Notes: generated from the letters alone by a model not told the origin. 64,000 nucleotides of DNA from Demequina gelatinilytica (GCF_000971115.1 NZ_BBLV01000013.1:1-64000); one strand, 5' to 3'; shown: positions 28,832-38,429, counted from the stretch's first letter. Translations and numbers: made by a program.

Positions 28832-30514
28832 ATGACCTTCAACCCCGACCTGCTCCCGCCTCCCGCGCTCGAACCCGGCACCCTCCGGCTCGTCCCGCTG
28901 GGGGGCCTGGGCGAGGTGGGCCGCAACATGCACGTGCTCGAGCTCGACGGGCGCCTGCTCATCATCGACTGCGGCGTGCTCTTCCCCGAGGACCACCAGC
29001 CCGGCGTCGACCTCATCCTCCCGGACTTCAGCTACATCGAGGACCGTCTCGACGACGTCGAGGCGATCGTGCTCACGCACGGCCACGAGGACCACATCGG
29101 AGCCGTCCCGTACCTGCTGCGCATGCGCCAGGACATCCCGATCCTCGGCTCGCAGCTCACGCTCGCCTTCGTCGAGGCCAAGCTGCGCGAGCACCGCATC
29201 AGCCCCGTGACGCTCGCCGTCAAGGAGGGACAGCGGGAGAAGCTCGGCATCTTCGATCTCGAGTTCCTCGCGGTCAACCACTCGATCCCCGACGCTCTCG
29301 CGGTGTTCGTGCGCACGTCCGCCGGCACCGTGCTCAACACCGGCGACTTCAAGATGGACCAGCTGCCGCTCGACGGGCGCATCACCGACCTGCGCGGCTT
29401 CGCGCGGCTGGGCGAGGAGGGCGTCGACGTCTTCCAGGTCGACTCGACCAACGCCGAGGTCCCCGGCTTCACCACCGCCGAGGTGGAGATCGGCCCCGTG
29501 CTCGACCGCCTGTTCGCGCAGGCCACCGGCCGGATCGTGGTCGCGTCCTTCGCGAGCCACGTCCACCGCGTCCAGCAGGTGATCGACGCCGCCGAGTCCC
29601 ACGGCCGCAAGGTGGCCTTCGTGGGTCGCTCGATGGTGCGCAACATGGGCATCGCGGCGGACATGGGCTACCTGCGCGTGCCCGACGGCATCCTCGTGGA
29701 TCCCAAGAAGGCCGACGACATGCCGGGCGAGCAGGTGGTCTACATGTCCACCGGCTCGCAGGGCGAGCCGATGGCCGCGCTCAGCCGCATGGCGAGCGGC
29801 GACCACAAGGTGACGGTGGGGGAGGGCGACCTGGTGATCCTCGCCTCGTCCCTGATCCCGGGCAACGAGAACGCGGTCTTCCGCGTCATCAACGGGCTCA
29901 TGCGCCTGGGTGCGACCGTGGTCCACCAGGGCAGCGCGCGCGTCCACGTCTCCGGTCACGCGAGCGCCGGCGAGCTGCTGTACTGCTACAACATCCTGCG
30001 TCCCAGGAACGTCATGCCGATCCACGGCGAGGTCCGTCACCTCCTGGCCAACGGCCACCTGGCGATGAAGACCGGCATCGCGCAGGAGAACGTGATGTTC
30101 GCGGAGAACGGCACAGTCGTCGACCTCAAGGACGGCGTGGCACGCGTGGTGGGTGCCGTCGAGGTGCACAACGTCTACGTCGACGGCTCCTCGATCGGCG
30201 AGATCACCGACGCCGAGCTCAAGGACCGCCGGATCCTCTCCGAGGAGGGCTTCGTCTCGGTCTTCGCGGTCGTGGACTCGAGCAACGGACGCGTCGTCAG
30301 CGGCCCCGAGGTCCACGCACGCGGGCTCGCGGAGGGCGACTCGGTGTTCGACGCGATCCTTCCCGAGATCAAGAAGGCGATCGAGGACGCCGCCCGCGGC
30401 GGCTCGACCGACACCCACCAGCTCCAGCAGGTCGCCCGACGCGTGCTGGGCCGGTTCGTGGGCACCAAGCTGCGCCGGCGCCCCATGATCGTCCCGATCG
30501 TCATCGAGGCCTGA
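28832..30514 (+). CDS. rnj: Ribonuclease J
   Basis: 5'-3' exo- and endoribonuclease of the metallo-beta-lactamase/beta-CASP family. The 560-residue protein has an RNase J N-terminus (LRLVPLGGLGEVGRNMHVLE), the zinc motif THGHEDHIG near residue 81, NTGDFKMDQ, and the beta-CASP region with ASFASHVHRVQQVI and MPIHGEVRHL. The start has CGGAG 8 bases upstream. A perfect hairpin follows the stop. Confidence 0.95.
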   Translation: MTFNPDLLPPPALEPGTLRLVPLGGLGEVGRNMHVLELDGRLLIIDCGVLFPEDHQPGVDLILPDFSYIEDRLDDVEAIVLTHGHEDHIGAVPYLLRMRQDIPILGSQLTLAFVEAKLREHRISPVTLAVKEGQREKLGIFDLEFLAVNHSIPDALAVFVRTSAGTVLNTGDFKMDQLPLDGRITDLRGFARLGEEGVDVFQVDSTNAEVPGFTTAEVEIGPVLDRLFAQATGRIVVASFASHVHRVQQVIDAAESHGRKVAFVGRSMVRNMGIAADMGYLRVPDGILVDPKKADDMPGEQVVYMSTGSQGEPMAALSRMASGDHKVTVGEGDLVILASSLIPGNENAVFRVINGLMRLGATVVHQGSARVHVSGHASAGELLYCYNILRPRNVMPIHGEVRHLLANGHLAMKTGIAQENVMFAENGTVVDLKDGVARVVGAVEVHNVYVDGSSIGEITDAELKDRRILSEEGFVSVFAVVDSSNGRVVSGPEVHARGLAEGDSVFDAILPEIKKAIEDAARGGSTDTHQLQQVARRVLGRFVGTKLRRRPMIVPIVIEA

Positions 30515-30521
30515 GCCGCGC

Positions 30522-30553
30522 CCCGCATCGTCCCTTCCGGGGGACGATGCGGG
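30522..30553. terminator. Perfect 13-bp hairpin after rnj
   Basis: CCCGCATCGTCCC (30522-30534) pairs exactly with 30541-30553 around the loop TTCCGG. It starts 7 bases after the rnj stop. It lacks a T-run and contains the recurrent octamer in both arms. A terminator or mRNA 3' stabiliser is likely. Confidence 0.6.
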
Positions 30554-30594
30554 CCCCGGCGGGGTGGCGAACCCACGGCCGCGCCCCGGGGCAC

Positions 30595-30600
30595 TACCGT
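30595..30600 (+). promoter_or_regulatory. Candidate -10 element (TACCGT) for ftsK
   Basis: TACCGT (TANNNT) ends 8 bases before the ftsK ATG, without a Shine-Dalgarno. Confidence 0.35.
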
Positions 30601-30608
30601 GCTGTGCC

Positions 30609-33281
30609 ATGGCACAGACGCGACAGTCACGACCCGCGCCGAGGACGCAGCAGGCGAAGCGCTCCTCGTCGTCGAGCTCGCGCTCGGCAGCGCAGGCCAA
30701 GCGCCGGCCTCCCGCAATCCTGCGCGGCATCGCCGCGATCGGCCGCGGCACCGCGAACGCCGTCGGCTCCGGCGTGCGCAGCATCGGCCACGGCGCGCGT
30801 GACGTGCCCCCCGCCGTCCGACGCGACGGCATCGCCATCACCCTCATCATCCTGGCGATCCTGGTCGCCGCTCGCGAGTGGTTCGAGCTGCCCAGCTGGG
30901 CCGGGACGGGCATCCACTGGGTGGTCGCGGGAGCGTTCGGTGTGCTCGCGTACGGCGTCCCCGTGGTGCTGGCCATCATTGCGGTGCGGCTGATGCGCGC
31001 GCCCCAGGAGGAAGGCACCAACCACCGGATCACGTTCGGCGTGCTCCTGCTCGCCCTCATGGTCGACGCGATCATCCACCTCGCGAAGGACCAGCCCGGA
31101 CCGACCGACGGCGCCCAGGGCCTCCAGGAGGCCGGAGGCGTGCTGGGCTTCCTCATCGGCACGCCGCTCGCGTCGCTGGTCACGGTCCCGCTCGCGATCG
31201 TGGTCCTGGTGCTGCTCGCGCTGCTGTCCGTGCTCATCATCTTCGGCGTCTCCGTGCGCGAGGCGGTCGCGTGGGTGGCCGAGGTCACCGGCAAGGTCCG
31301 CGCCGACGGCGAGCGCGAGGACACGGGCTCGGGCGAGCTCGACCTCCCGGAGCACCGCACGCTCGAGCGCCCGGGGGACACCAAGACGCTCAAGCCCGCC
31401 AAGGGCCGCGCGAAGCGCATGATCGACCGCGCGCTGCACGGCGAGCAGCCGGGCGATGCCGCGATCGACGAGTACGAGGCCGACGAGGCCTTCGCGCACG
31501 CCGCCCAGGTGGACCGCACGGAGTTCGACGACATCATCGACCCCGAAGGCGGCCAGGCCCCCGTCACCGAGGTGATCTCGCCCTACGACTTCGGCGCGAT
31601 CGAGGAGTCCGCGCCGTGGGACGACGAGCCCGCCTACGCTCCCGCGCCGGAGGACGTCCCCACCCAGGCCATCGCCGTCGCCGACGACCACCCGGCACCC
31701 GCCACCACGAGCATCGTGCCCGAGGGCGAGCAGGGGATCCTCGAGAACTCGAACCCGTACGCGCTGCCGTCCCTCGAGATCCTCGCGAAGGGCGCGCCGC
31801 ACAAGGAGCGCTCGGCCGCGAACGACCGCGTGGTGGCGGCGCTGCGCGACGTCCTCCAGCAGTTCGGCGTCGATGCGGAGGTCACCGGCTTCACGCGCGG
31901 CCCGACGGTCACGCGCTACGAGGTCGAGCTGGGCGCGGGCGTCAAGGTCGAGAAGATCACGCAGCTGAGCAAGAACATCGCCTACGCGGTCGCCAGCGCG
32001 GACGTGCGCATCCTGTCCCCGATCCCCGGCAAGTCGGCGATCGGCATCGAGATCCCGAACGTCGACCGCGAGACGGTGGCGCTCGGCGATGTGCTGCGGT
32101 CCTCGGTCGCGCAGCGCAACGACCACCCCATGGCGATCGGCATCGGCAAGGACGTCGAGGGCGGCTACGTCATGGCCAACCTGGCGAAGATGCCGCACCT
32201 GCTGGTCGCGGGCGCCACGGGCGCCGGCAAGTCCGGGTTCGTCAACTCGCTCATCACGTCGATCCTCATGCGCGCGACGCCGAACGAGGTGCGCATGGTC
32301 CTGGTCGACCCCAAGCGCGTCGAGCTCACCATCTACGAGGGCATCCCGCACCTCATCACGCCCATCATCACCGATGCGAAGAAGGCCGCGCAGGCCCTCG
32401 AGTGGGTGGTGAAGGAGATGGACATGCGCTACGACGACCTCGCGCTGTTCGGCTTCAAGCACATCGACGACTTCAACAAGGCCGTCCGTGCGGGCAAGGT
32501 CAAGCCGCTGCCGGGCTCCGAGCGCAGGATCAAGACCTACCCCTACCTGCTGGTGATCGTCGACGAGCTCGCGGACCTCATGATGGTCGCGCCGCGCGAC
32601 GTCGAGGAGTCGATCCAGCGCATCACGCAGCTCGCGCGTGCCGCCGGCATCCACCTGGTGCTCGCGACGCAGCGACCCTCGGTCGACATCATCACGGGCA
32701 CCATCAAGGCCAACGTGCCGTCGCGCCTCGCGTTCGCGACCTCGTCGCTCGCGGACTCGCGCGTGGTCCTCGACACCCCGGGAGCGGAGAAGCTCATCGG
32801 CCAGGGCGACGCCCTGTTCCTGCCCATGGGCGAGAGCAAGCCGATGCGCGTGCAGGGATCGTGGGTGACGGAGACCGAGATCCACGGGGCGGTCGACCAT
32901 GCGAAGCGTCAGGCGGACCCCGAGTACCGCGACGACGTCACCCAGGCGGCCACGGGGACCGCTGCGGTCGCGGAGGACATCGGCGACGATCTCGACGACC
33001 TCCTCCAGGCGGCCGAGCTGGTCATCACCACGCAGCTGGGATCCACCTCGATGCTCCAGCGCAAGCTCAAGATGGGCTTCGCCAAGGCGGGCCGGCTCAT
33101 GGACCTCCTCGAGACCAGGGAGATCGTCGGGCCGTCGCAGGGATCCAAGGCGCGTGACGTGTTGGTCACACCGGACGAGCTCGCGTCCACCCTGGCTGTC
33201 CTGCGGGGCGACGGAGGCGCTACGGTAAGCACGGCCACCGTCAACCCCGATGCTGAGGACGAGGAATGGGTGGAGTCCTAG
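30609..33281 (+). CDS. ftsK: DNA translocase FtsK/SpoIIIE
   Basis: Septal ATP-driven DNA pump that clears chromosomes from the division site. The 890-residue protein has a basic Ser-rich N-terminus and about four or five membrane segments between residues 75 and 220. An acidic linker to about 385 and the motor domain follow, with Walker A VAGATGAGKSGFVNSL, Walker B LLVIVDELADLMMV, and LATQRPSVDIITG. The C-terminal gamma winged-helix domain (STSMLQRKLKMGFAKAGRLMD) recognises oriented chromosome motifs. The 3' end overlaps the next gene by 16 bases. Confidence 0.95.
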   Translation: MAQTRQSRPAPRTQQAKRSSSSSSRSAAQAKRRPPAILRGIAAIGRGTANAVGSGVRSIGHGARDVPPAVRRDGIAITLIILAILVAAREWFELPSWAGTGIHWVVAGAFGVLAYGVPVVLAIIAVRLMRAPQEEGTNHRITFGVLLLALMVDAIIHLAKDQPGPTDGAQGLQEAGGVLGFLIGTPLASLVTVPLAIVVLVLLALLSVLIIFGVSVREAVAWVAEVTGKVRADGEREDTGSGELDLPEHRTLERPGDTKTLKPAKGRAKRMIDRALHGEQPGDAAIDEYEADEAFAHAAQVDRTEFDDIIDPEGGQAPVTEVISPYDFGAIEESAPWDDEPAYAPAPEDVPTQAIAVADDHPAPATTSIVPEGEQGILENSNPYALPSLEILAKGAPHKERSAANDRVVAALRDVLQQFGVDAEVTGFTRGPTVTRYEVELGAGVKVEKITQLSKNIAYAVASADVRILSPIPGKSAIGIEIPNVDRETVALGDVLRSSVAQRNDHPMAIGIGKDVEGGYVMANLAKMPHLLVAGATGAGKSGFVNSLITSILMRATPNEVRMVLVDPKRVELTIYEGIPHLITPIITDAKKAAQALEWVVKEMDMRYDDLALFGFKHIDDFNKAVRAGKVKPLPGSERRIKTYPYLLVIVDELADLMMVAPRDVEESIQRITQLARAAGIHLVLATQRPSVDIITGTIKANVPSRLAFATSSLADSRVVLDTPGAEKLIGQGDALFLPMGESKPMRVQGSWVTETEIHGAVDHAKRQADPEYRDDVTQAATGTAAVAEDIGDDLDDLLQAAELVITTQLGSTSMLQRKLKMGFAKAGRLMDLLETREIVGPSQGSKARDVLVTPDELASTLAVLRGDGGATVSTATVNPDAEDEEWVES

Positions 33282-35524
33282 AGCTCTTCGCGCAGCCGGC
33301 GTTCGTCGCCGGGGTCGGCGCGCTGCTCGTCCTGCTCGCGCTCTGCGCGTTCTACTTCTTCTGGCGGTCCGGGCGCGAGCGCGCGGCGCGGGACCGGGCC
33401 CTGGCCCGTGAGCGTCGCCTGCGCCATCAGTTCGACGCCGTGATGACGTCGTCGCGCGACGGAGTGCTGCTCGTGACCGAGGACGGCGAGGTCGCCCTCA
33501 TCTCCGACATCGCGACCACCATCCTGGGGCTGAACGCCGCCGAGGCGACGGGCATGGCGCTGACGCGCATCCCGGTGCGAGCCGTCGACTCGAACCTCCG
33601 GCCGCTGCTGCCGGGGGACGCCTTCGCCCCGACCGAGGACGGACGGCCGCGTGTCATCGGGGTGCCCGGACGCCGCGGAGCCGAGGACATCCGCTGGCTG
33701 CACGTGCGCTCGCGCAAGGTGCAGGATCCGGGCGACGGCCAGCAGGTGCGCATCATCACGGTCATGGACACCACCGGGCTGCGCGAGGCCGCCGAGGCGC
33801 TGAGCAGGTCCGACGCCCAGTTCCGCCGCGCGATGGAGAACGCCCCTACAGGGATGGCGCTCGTGGACCTCGAGTGGCGACTGATGGAGGTCAACCGCGC
33901 CTTCGCGGAGATGATGGGGTCGACGGTCGCCGCGCTGCGCGGCACCCCGTTCAGCGCCCTGTCCCATCCCCAGGACCTCCACGCCGAGCGCGATCAGCTG
34001 CAGCGTCTGTACGACGGCCACCAGAACCGCTTCTCGGTGGAGAAGCGGTACGTCAAGGCGGACGGCAACGTCGTGTGGGCGGTGCTCGAGGTCGCGATGG
34101 TCCGCTACGCGGGCGGCGCGCCCGACCACTACGTGGTCCACGTGCGCGACACCACCGAGGTGCGCATGCGTTCGGAGCTCATGCAGCATCGTGCGATGCA
34201 CGACCCCTTGACGGGCCTCGCGAACCGCAACCTCTTCAACGACGTCCTCGAGGAGCTGCTCGCCAAGCCCGATGCGGACACCCGCGTGGGCGTGATCGCC
34301 GTCGACCTCGACGGTTTCAAGGGGCTCAACGACCGGTTCGGCCACGCCGCGGGCGACAGCGCGCTCGTGCATGTCGCGGGCGTCCTCCGCGCCGCGACCG
34401 GGGGGCGCGGCACGGTCGCGAGGCTCGGCGGCGACGAGTTCGTCATCGCGGTCCACGACCCCGACTGCTCGAAGGCGCTCGTCGAGATCGCGGCGGCGAT
34501 CCACGAGGGCATGCGCAAGCCGCTCGCGGTCAAGCGCCACCAGCTCCAGCTCGCGGCGTCGCTCGGCATCGCGATGGCGGACGAGGAGACCATCGCGGGC
34601 GGCGGCGCGAGCCTGCTCACCGCCGCCGATGCGGCGATGTACCGCGCCAAGGCCGCGGGGAAGAGCCGCACCGAGGTCTTCGAGCCGTCCATGCGGATCG
34701 CCGACGACCACCACTCGGCGCTCGCCGCCGAGCTCGCGCGTGCGATCGAGCACGGCGACCTGGTGCTCCACTACCAGCCGATCCTCGAGCTCGCCACGCG
34801 CACCGTGGTGGGCTACGAGGCGCTCGTCCGGTGGCAGCACCCCACGCGGGGCCTGCTGCTGCCGGGCGCCTTCCTGCCGCTCATCAGCGACAAGGGGCTC
34901 GCGGCGACCGCGGGTGCGGCGCTGGTCGAGCAGGCCGCGCAGTTCCTCGCGCGCACGCCGTCCGACACCACATGGGTCTCGCTCAACGTCTCGGCGGACC
35001 AGCTGGGCGACTCCGCGTTCGCCGACGGCGTGCTCGCATCGATCGGCCGCTACCAGCTGGGCCCCCAGCGGGTGGTGGTCGAGCTCACGGAGGCCTCGCT
35101 CGTCGCCCCGAACACCCGCATCCGCCACGAGCTCACCGAGCTGCGCAACGCGGGCGTGCCGATCCTGCTCGACGACTTCGGCACGGGCGTGTCGCCGCTG
35201 TCCTACCTGCGTGACCTCCCGGTGTCGGGGGTGAAGCTCGACATGTCGTTCGTGGCGGGCATCCCCGAGGACCCGGCGGGCGCGCGCGTGTCGCGCGCCC
35301 TCGGCGCGCTTGCCCGCGAGCTGGGTCTCGCGACCATCGCGGAGGGCATCGAGACGGAGGCGCAGGCGGAGTTCCTCGCGGACTGCGGGTGGCGCTACGG
35401 CCAAGGCTGGCTCTTCGGTGTGGCCCAGCCCGCGGCGACCGTGCTCGCGCAGCATCCGTTCACCGGCTCGAGCCTCATCGACCCGCGCCCGGCCGAGCCG
35501 GACGCGATCTTCCGCGAGCGCTAG
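33266..35524 (+). CDS. Membrane-anchored PAS-GGDEF-EAL cyclic-di-GMP protein
   Basis: A 752-residue bifunctional-type signalling protein. It has one N-terminal membrane segment (about residues 12-32) and two PAS-like domains (about 50-170 and 185-305). GGDEF follows with LTGLANRNLF and an intact RLGGDEF near residue 390; I see no RxxD inhibitory I-site just before it. EAL has YEALVRWQHP near 517 and the metal/catalytic residues ELTEASL, LLDDFGTG, VKLDMSFV and AEGIETEAQ. Both activities could be functional. The start overlaps ftsK by 16 bases with a purine-rich site upstream. Confidence 0.93.
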   Translation: MGGVLELFAQPAFVAGVGALLVLLALCAFYFFWRSGRERAARDRALARERRLRHQFDAVMTSSRDGVLLVTEDGEVALISDIATTILGLNAAEATGMALTRIPVRAVDSNLRPLLPGDAFAPTEDGRPRVIGVPGRRGAEDIRWLHVRSRKVQDPGDGQQVRIITVMDTTGLREAAEALSRSDAQFRRAMENAPTGMALVDLEWRLMEVNRAFAEMMGSTVAALRGTPFSALSHPQDLHAERDQLQRLYDGHQNRFSVEKRYVKADGNVVWAVLEVAMVRYAGGAPDHYVVHVRDTTEVRMRSELMQHRAMHDPLTGLANRNLFNDVLEELLAKPDADTRVGVIAVDLDGFKGLNDRFGHAAGDSALVHVAGVLRAATGGRGTVARLGGDEFVIAVHDPDCSKALVEIAAAIHEGMRKPLAVKRHQLQLAASLGIAMADEETIAGGGASLLTAADAAMYRAKAAGKSRTEVFEPSMRIADDHHSALAAELARAIEHGDLVLHYQPILELATRTVVGYEALVRWQHPTRGLLLPGAFLPLISDKGLAATAGAALVEQAAQFLARTPSDTTWVSLNVSADQLGDSAFADGVLASIGRYQLGPQRVVVELTEASLVAPNTRIRHELTELRNAGVPILLDDFGTGVSPLSYLRDLPVSGVKLDMSFVAGIPEDPAGARVSRALGALARELGLATIAEGIETEAQAEFLADCGWRYGQGWLFGVAQPAATVLAQHPFTGSSLIDPRPAEPDAIFRER

Positions 35525-35542
35525 CGCGTCGCCGCCTGCCCG

Positions 35543-36907
35543 CTAGTCGGCCGGTGCGGGGTTGAGCAGGGGGAAGGCGTGATCGGCGCCGTGCCGCGGC
35601 GGTGCGGTGAGCTCCCGGGCATCGTCGCCGACGGCATCGCGCACCATCGCGAGCCGGGCGGCCACCTCGGCGGCGCTCAGGTGGCCCGCACCCTGGGGGA
35701 TCTCGGTGAGCACGTGCATCGCATGCGAGCTGCTGCGGTCGACCGTGATGGGCACCCAGCCGGCGTCGACGCCGACCGCCCCGTCAGGGTCGACGGTGAA
35801 CGTCGCGGCGAGGAGCACCCCGCTGGTGGAGGCCGGCGCACAGCAGTCCGCGGCCTGGCTGGACAGGAAGTTGCCCAGGCCGTACGCGGTCCACATGCCT
35901 TCGCCTGCAGGCCCGCCCGGCAGCAGCTCGATGGGCTGCGGCACATGCGCGTGATGGCCCACGTAGAGGTCGACGAGCCCGGACTCCGCGACCTTGGCCG
36001 CCAGCGCTCGCTGCGCCGCCGTCGGCGCGGCCTCGTACTCGACGCAGCAGTGCACCGACGCGACCACCACGTCGGCGCCCTCGTCGCGCGCGCGTTGCGC
36101 CGCCTCGAGGATCGGCGCGGCATCCACCGCGTGGACGTTGACGGTCCCGACCTCCCAGGGCGCGCTCACGGGCAGGCCGTTGGTGCTCCACGTGAAGCTG
36201 AGGTGCGCGACCTTGATGACGGTGTCCCCGTCCCGGACCGCGTAGAAGGAGGTCTGCGCGGCCTCGTCCTGGCTCCGTGCGGTGCCGGCATGCTGCATGA
36301 GGGCGTCGTCGAAGGCCGCGAGCGTGGCCGCCACGCCCGACGCACCCTGGTCCACGCTGTGGTTCGAGGCGGTCGAGCAGCCGTCCCAGCCGACGGCGCC
36401 GAGGTCGCGCACCAGCTCGGGGGGAGCGGCGAACGGCGGTACCGTCGACGGGCTCGTCCCCGCGGGCGCCACGGGCACCTCCATGTGGCAAAGCGCGAGG
36501 TCGGCGCCCTCGATGTAGGGGCGGACGCCCTCCATCAAGGCGGTGTAGTCGTAGCCGTCGCCGGTCGAGGCGGAGGCGTTGACGGATCCGTGCGGGAGCA
36601 CGTCGCCGCCGGCGACCAGGGTGAACCGCACCGGGCCCGGCTCGGGCTCCGGTGCCTCGCTCGCCTCGGCGCTCGGCTCTGCCTCGACGCGCGTGGCCGA
36701 CGGGGAGGGCGACGGCGCGGTCGTCGAGGGGATCGCGCTGGGGGCCCCGACCGCGGCCGTCGGGGACGCGGCCGCGCCGGGCGCGACCGCATCGTCCTCC
36801 GACGCCCCCGCGCTCAGGGCGAGCCCGACCGGGATCGCGACGACCATCGCTGCGGCGAGCGCAGTCCGCAGGACGCGGAGCGGGGCCGGTCGGCGGGGCG
36901 AGGTCAC
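35543..36907 (-). CDS. CapA-like exported protein (copy 1)
   Basis: Poly-gamma-glutamate synthesis CapA-type metallophosphatase-fold protein of 454 residues. An N-terminal signal/anchor (ALAAAMVVAIPVGLALSAGA) and a Pro/Ser/Glu-rich linker precede the domain. CapA motifs are VAGGDVLPHG, CHMEVPVA, GWDGCSTASNHSVDQG and GHHAHVPQPIELLPGG. It is paralogous to the upstream gene. No capB or capC is nearby, so a poly-glutamate role is uncertain; many actinobacterial CapA homologues are lone enzymes. The GTG start has GATAAT 6 bases upstream. Confidence 0.85.
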   Translation of the reverse strand: MTSPRRPAPLRVLRTALAAAMVVAIPVGLALSAGASEDDAVAPGAAASPTAAVGAPSAIPSTTAPSPSPSATRVEAEPSAEASEAPEPEPGPVRFTLVAGGDVLPHGSVNASASTGDGYDYTALMEGVRPYIEGADLALCHMEVPVAPAGTSPSTVPPFAAPPELVRDLGAVGWDGCSTASNHSVDQGASGVAATLAAFDDALMQHAGTARSQDEAAQTSFYAVRDGDTVIKVAHLSFTWSTNGLPVSAPWEVGTVNVHAVDAAPILEAAQRARDEGADVVVASVHCCVEYEAAPTAAQRALAAKVAESGLVDLYVGHHAHVPQPIELLPGGPAGEGMWTAYGLGNFLSSQAADCCAPASTSGVLLAATFTVDPDGAVGVDAGWVPITVDRSSSHAMHVLTEIPQGAGHLSAAEVAARLAMVRDAVGDDARELTAPPRHGADHAFPLLNPAPAD

Positions 36908-36913
36908 GGAGGC

Positions 36914-36919
36914 ATTATC
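36914..36919 (-). promoter_or_regulatory. Candidate -10 element (GATAAT) for CapA copy 1
   Basis: On the minus strand GATAAT, close to the consensus TATAAT, ends 6 bases before the GTG start. It suggests a separate, leaderless promoter for this copy. Confidence 0.5.
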
Positions 36920-37003
36920 GCGTCACGGCGTGCCCTTTCCTGACGACCCCGAGCGGCGCGCCCGCGCACCTCGCCTGCACCCGCGGTCGTTGCGGGGAGG
37001 ACC

Positions 37004-38371
37004 CTAGGCGCCCGGCGGGGGTGCGAGCAGCGCGCTCGCGCGCTGGGCGAGGCTCGTCGGCGGTGCGGTCTGCTCGGGCGCATCGTCACCGACCGCGTCG
37101 CGCACGGCCGCGTGTCGCGTGGCGACCTCGGCCGCGCTCAGGGTGCCCACGCCGTCGGCGACGTCCGCGAGCGCGTAGATGCGGTGGCCCCCACGCTTGT
37201 CGACCGTCGTCGCGTACCAGCCGACGTCGACCCCCACGTCGCCGTCCGGGCTCACCGTGAACGTCGCGTCGAGCAGCACGCCGTTCGCGGTGGCGGCGAC
37301 GCAGCAGACCGAGTCCTGGTTCGAGAGCATGTTCCCCAGCCCGAAGGCCGTCCACATGCCATCGCCGGAGGGTCCGCCCGGGAGCAGCTCGATGGGCTGA
37401 GGGACGTGCGCGTGGTGGCCGATGTACAGGTCCACCAGGCCGGAGTCGGCGATCTGCTGCGCGATGGCGCGCTGGGCGTCCGAGGGCGCGGTCCGGTACT
37501 CGACGCAGCAGTGGACCGAGGCGACCACCACGTCGGCGCCGTCGTCGCGGGCGCGCTGGGCGGCCTCGATGATCGGCGTGGCGTCCTCCGCGTCCGCGTC
37601 GAAGAGGTCGACCGACCAGGGGTTGGCGACGGGCATGCCGTTGGTGCCGTAGGCGAAGCTCAGGTGAGCGACCTTGATGAGCCTGTCGCCGTCCCCGACC
37701 ACGTAGTACGAGACCTGCTGGGACTCGCTCTCGCTACGGGCCGTCCCCGCGTGCTGGAGCAGCGCGTCGTCGAACGCGTCGAGCGTCGCCGTCACGCCGG
37801 CCATGCCCTTGTCCACGCTGTGGTTCGATGCGGTCGAGCATCCGTCCCAGCCGACCTCGGCGAGGTCGCGCACGAGCGCGTCCGGGGCGGAGAAGATGGG
37901 GTAGCCCGACGGCTTGCCGCCGTCGGGGGAGACCGGGACCTCCATGTGGCAGATCGCGAGGTCGGCGCCCGCGATGTACGGCTCGATCCCCGCGAAGAGG
38001 GCCGTGTAGTCGTAGCCGCCCGCCGTGGCGGCCGAGGTGTTGACCGGCGTGTGCGGCAGCACGTCGCCGCCGGCGACCAGCGAGAAGGTGATGTCCTGCG
38101 GGACGGCCTCCGTCTCCGACGGCGACGGCGACGGCGACGATGCGGGGGAGCGGTCGGCGTCCTCGGACGCCTGGGCCTCGGCCGTGTCGGAGGTCTCCGG
38201 CACCGTGATGGCGGCGTTGGTCGGCGACGCGCCCACCTCGTCCGCCTCGCCCGCGCTGCCCGCCGTCCATCCGACGGTCGCGCCGACCACGAGCGCGGCG
38301 ACCACCGCCAGGACCATCCCGAGCGGGACGGCGGCGGCGCGCGCGGGGCCATGACGGGTGGGGCGGGGCAT
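37004..38371 (-). CDS. CapA-like exported protein (copy 2)
   Basis: A 455-residue paralogue of the next gene downstream, with the same order: N-terminal membrane/signal segment (VPLGMVLAVVAALVVGATVG), acidic Ser/Pro-rich linker, then the CapA domain. Motifs are VAGGDVLPHT, CHMEVPVS, GWDGCSTASNHSVDKG, VASVHCCVEY and GHHAHVPQPIELLPGG. The domain sequences stay similar through most of their length, while linkers differ. It lies 96 bases upstream of copy 1, on the same strand. Function is inferred from family only. Confidence 0.85.
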   Translation of the reverse strand: MPRPTRHGPARAAAVPLGMVLAVVAALVVGATVGWTAGSAGEADEVGASPTNAAITVPETSDTAEAQASEDADRSPASSPSPSPSETEAVPQDITFSLVAGGDVLPHTPVNTSAATAGGYDYTALFAGIEPYIAGADLAICHMEVPVSPDGGKPSGYPIFSAPDALVRDLAEVGWDGCSTASNHSVDKGMAGVTATLDAFDDALLQHAGTARSESESQQVSYYVVGDGDRLIKVAHLSFAYGTNGMPVANPWSVDLFDADAEDATPIIEAAQRARDDGADVVVASVHCCVEYRTAPSDAQRAIAQQIADSGLVDLYIGHHAHVPQPIELLPGGPSGDGMWTAFGLGNMLSNQDSVCCVAATANGVLLDATFTVSPDGDVGVDVGWYATTVDKRGGHRIYALADVADGVGTLSAAEVATRHAAVRDAVGDDAPEQTAPPTSLAQRASALLAPPPGA

Positions 38372-38377
38372 GGCACA

Positions 38378-38383
38378 AGTATC
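38378..38383 (-). promoter_or_regulatory. Candidate -10 element (GATACT) for CapA copy 2
   Basis: On the minus strand GATACT ends 6 bases before the ATG, with no Shine-Dalgarno. It is divergent from the pgsA promoter in the same 70-base gap. Confidence 0.4.
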
Positions 38384-38429
38384 CCGCGCCTCGGACGGCC
38401 CGCCGCGCGCCTCGCCCCCGCGTCCGCAT

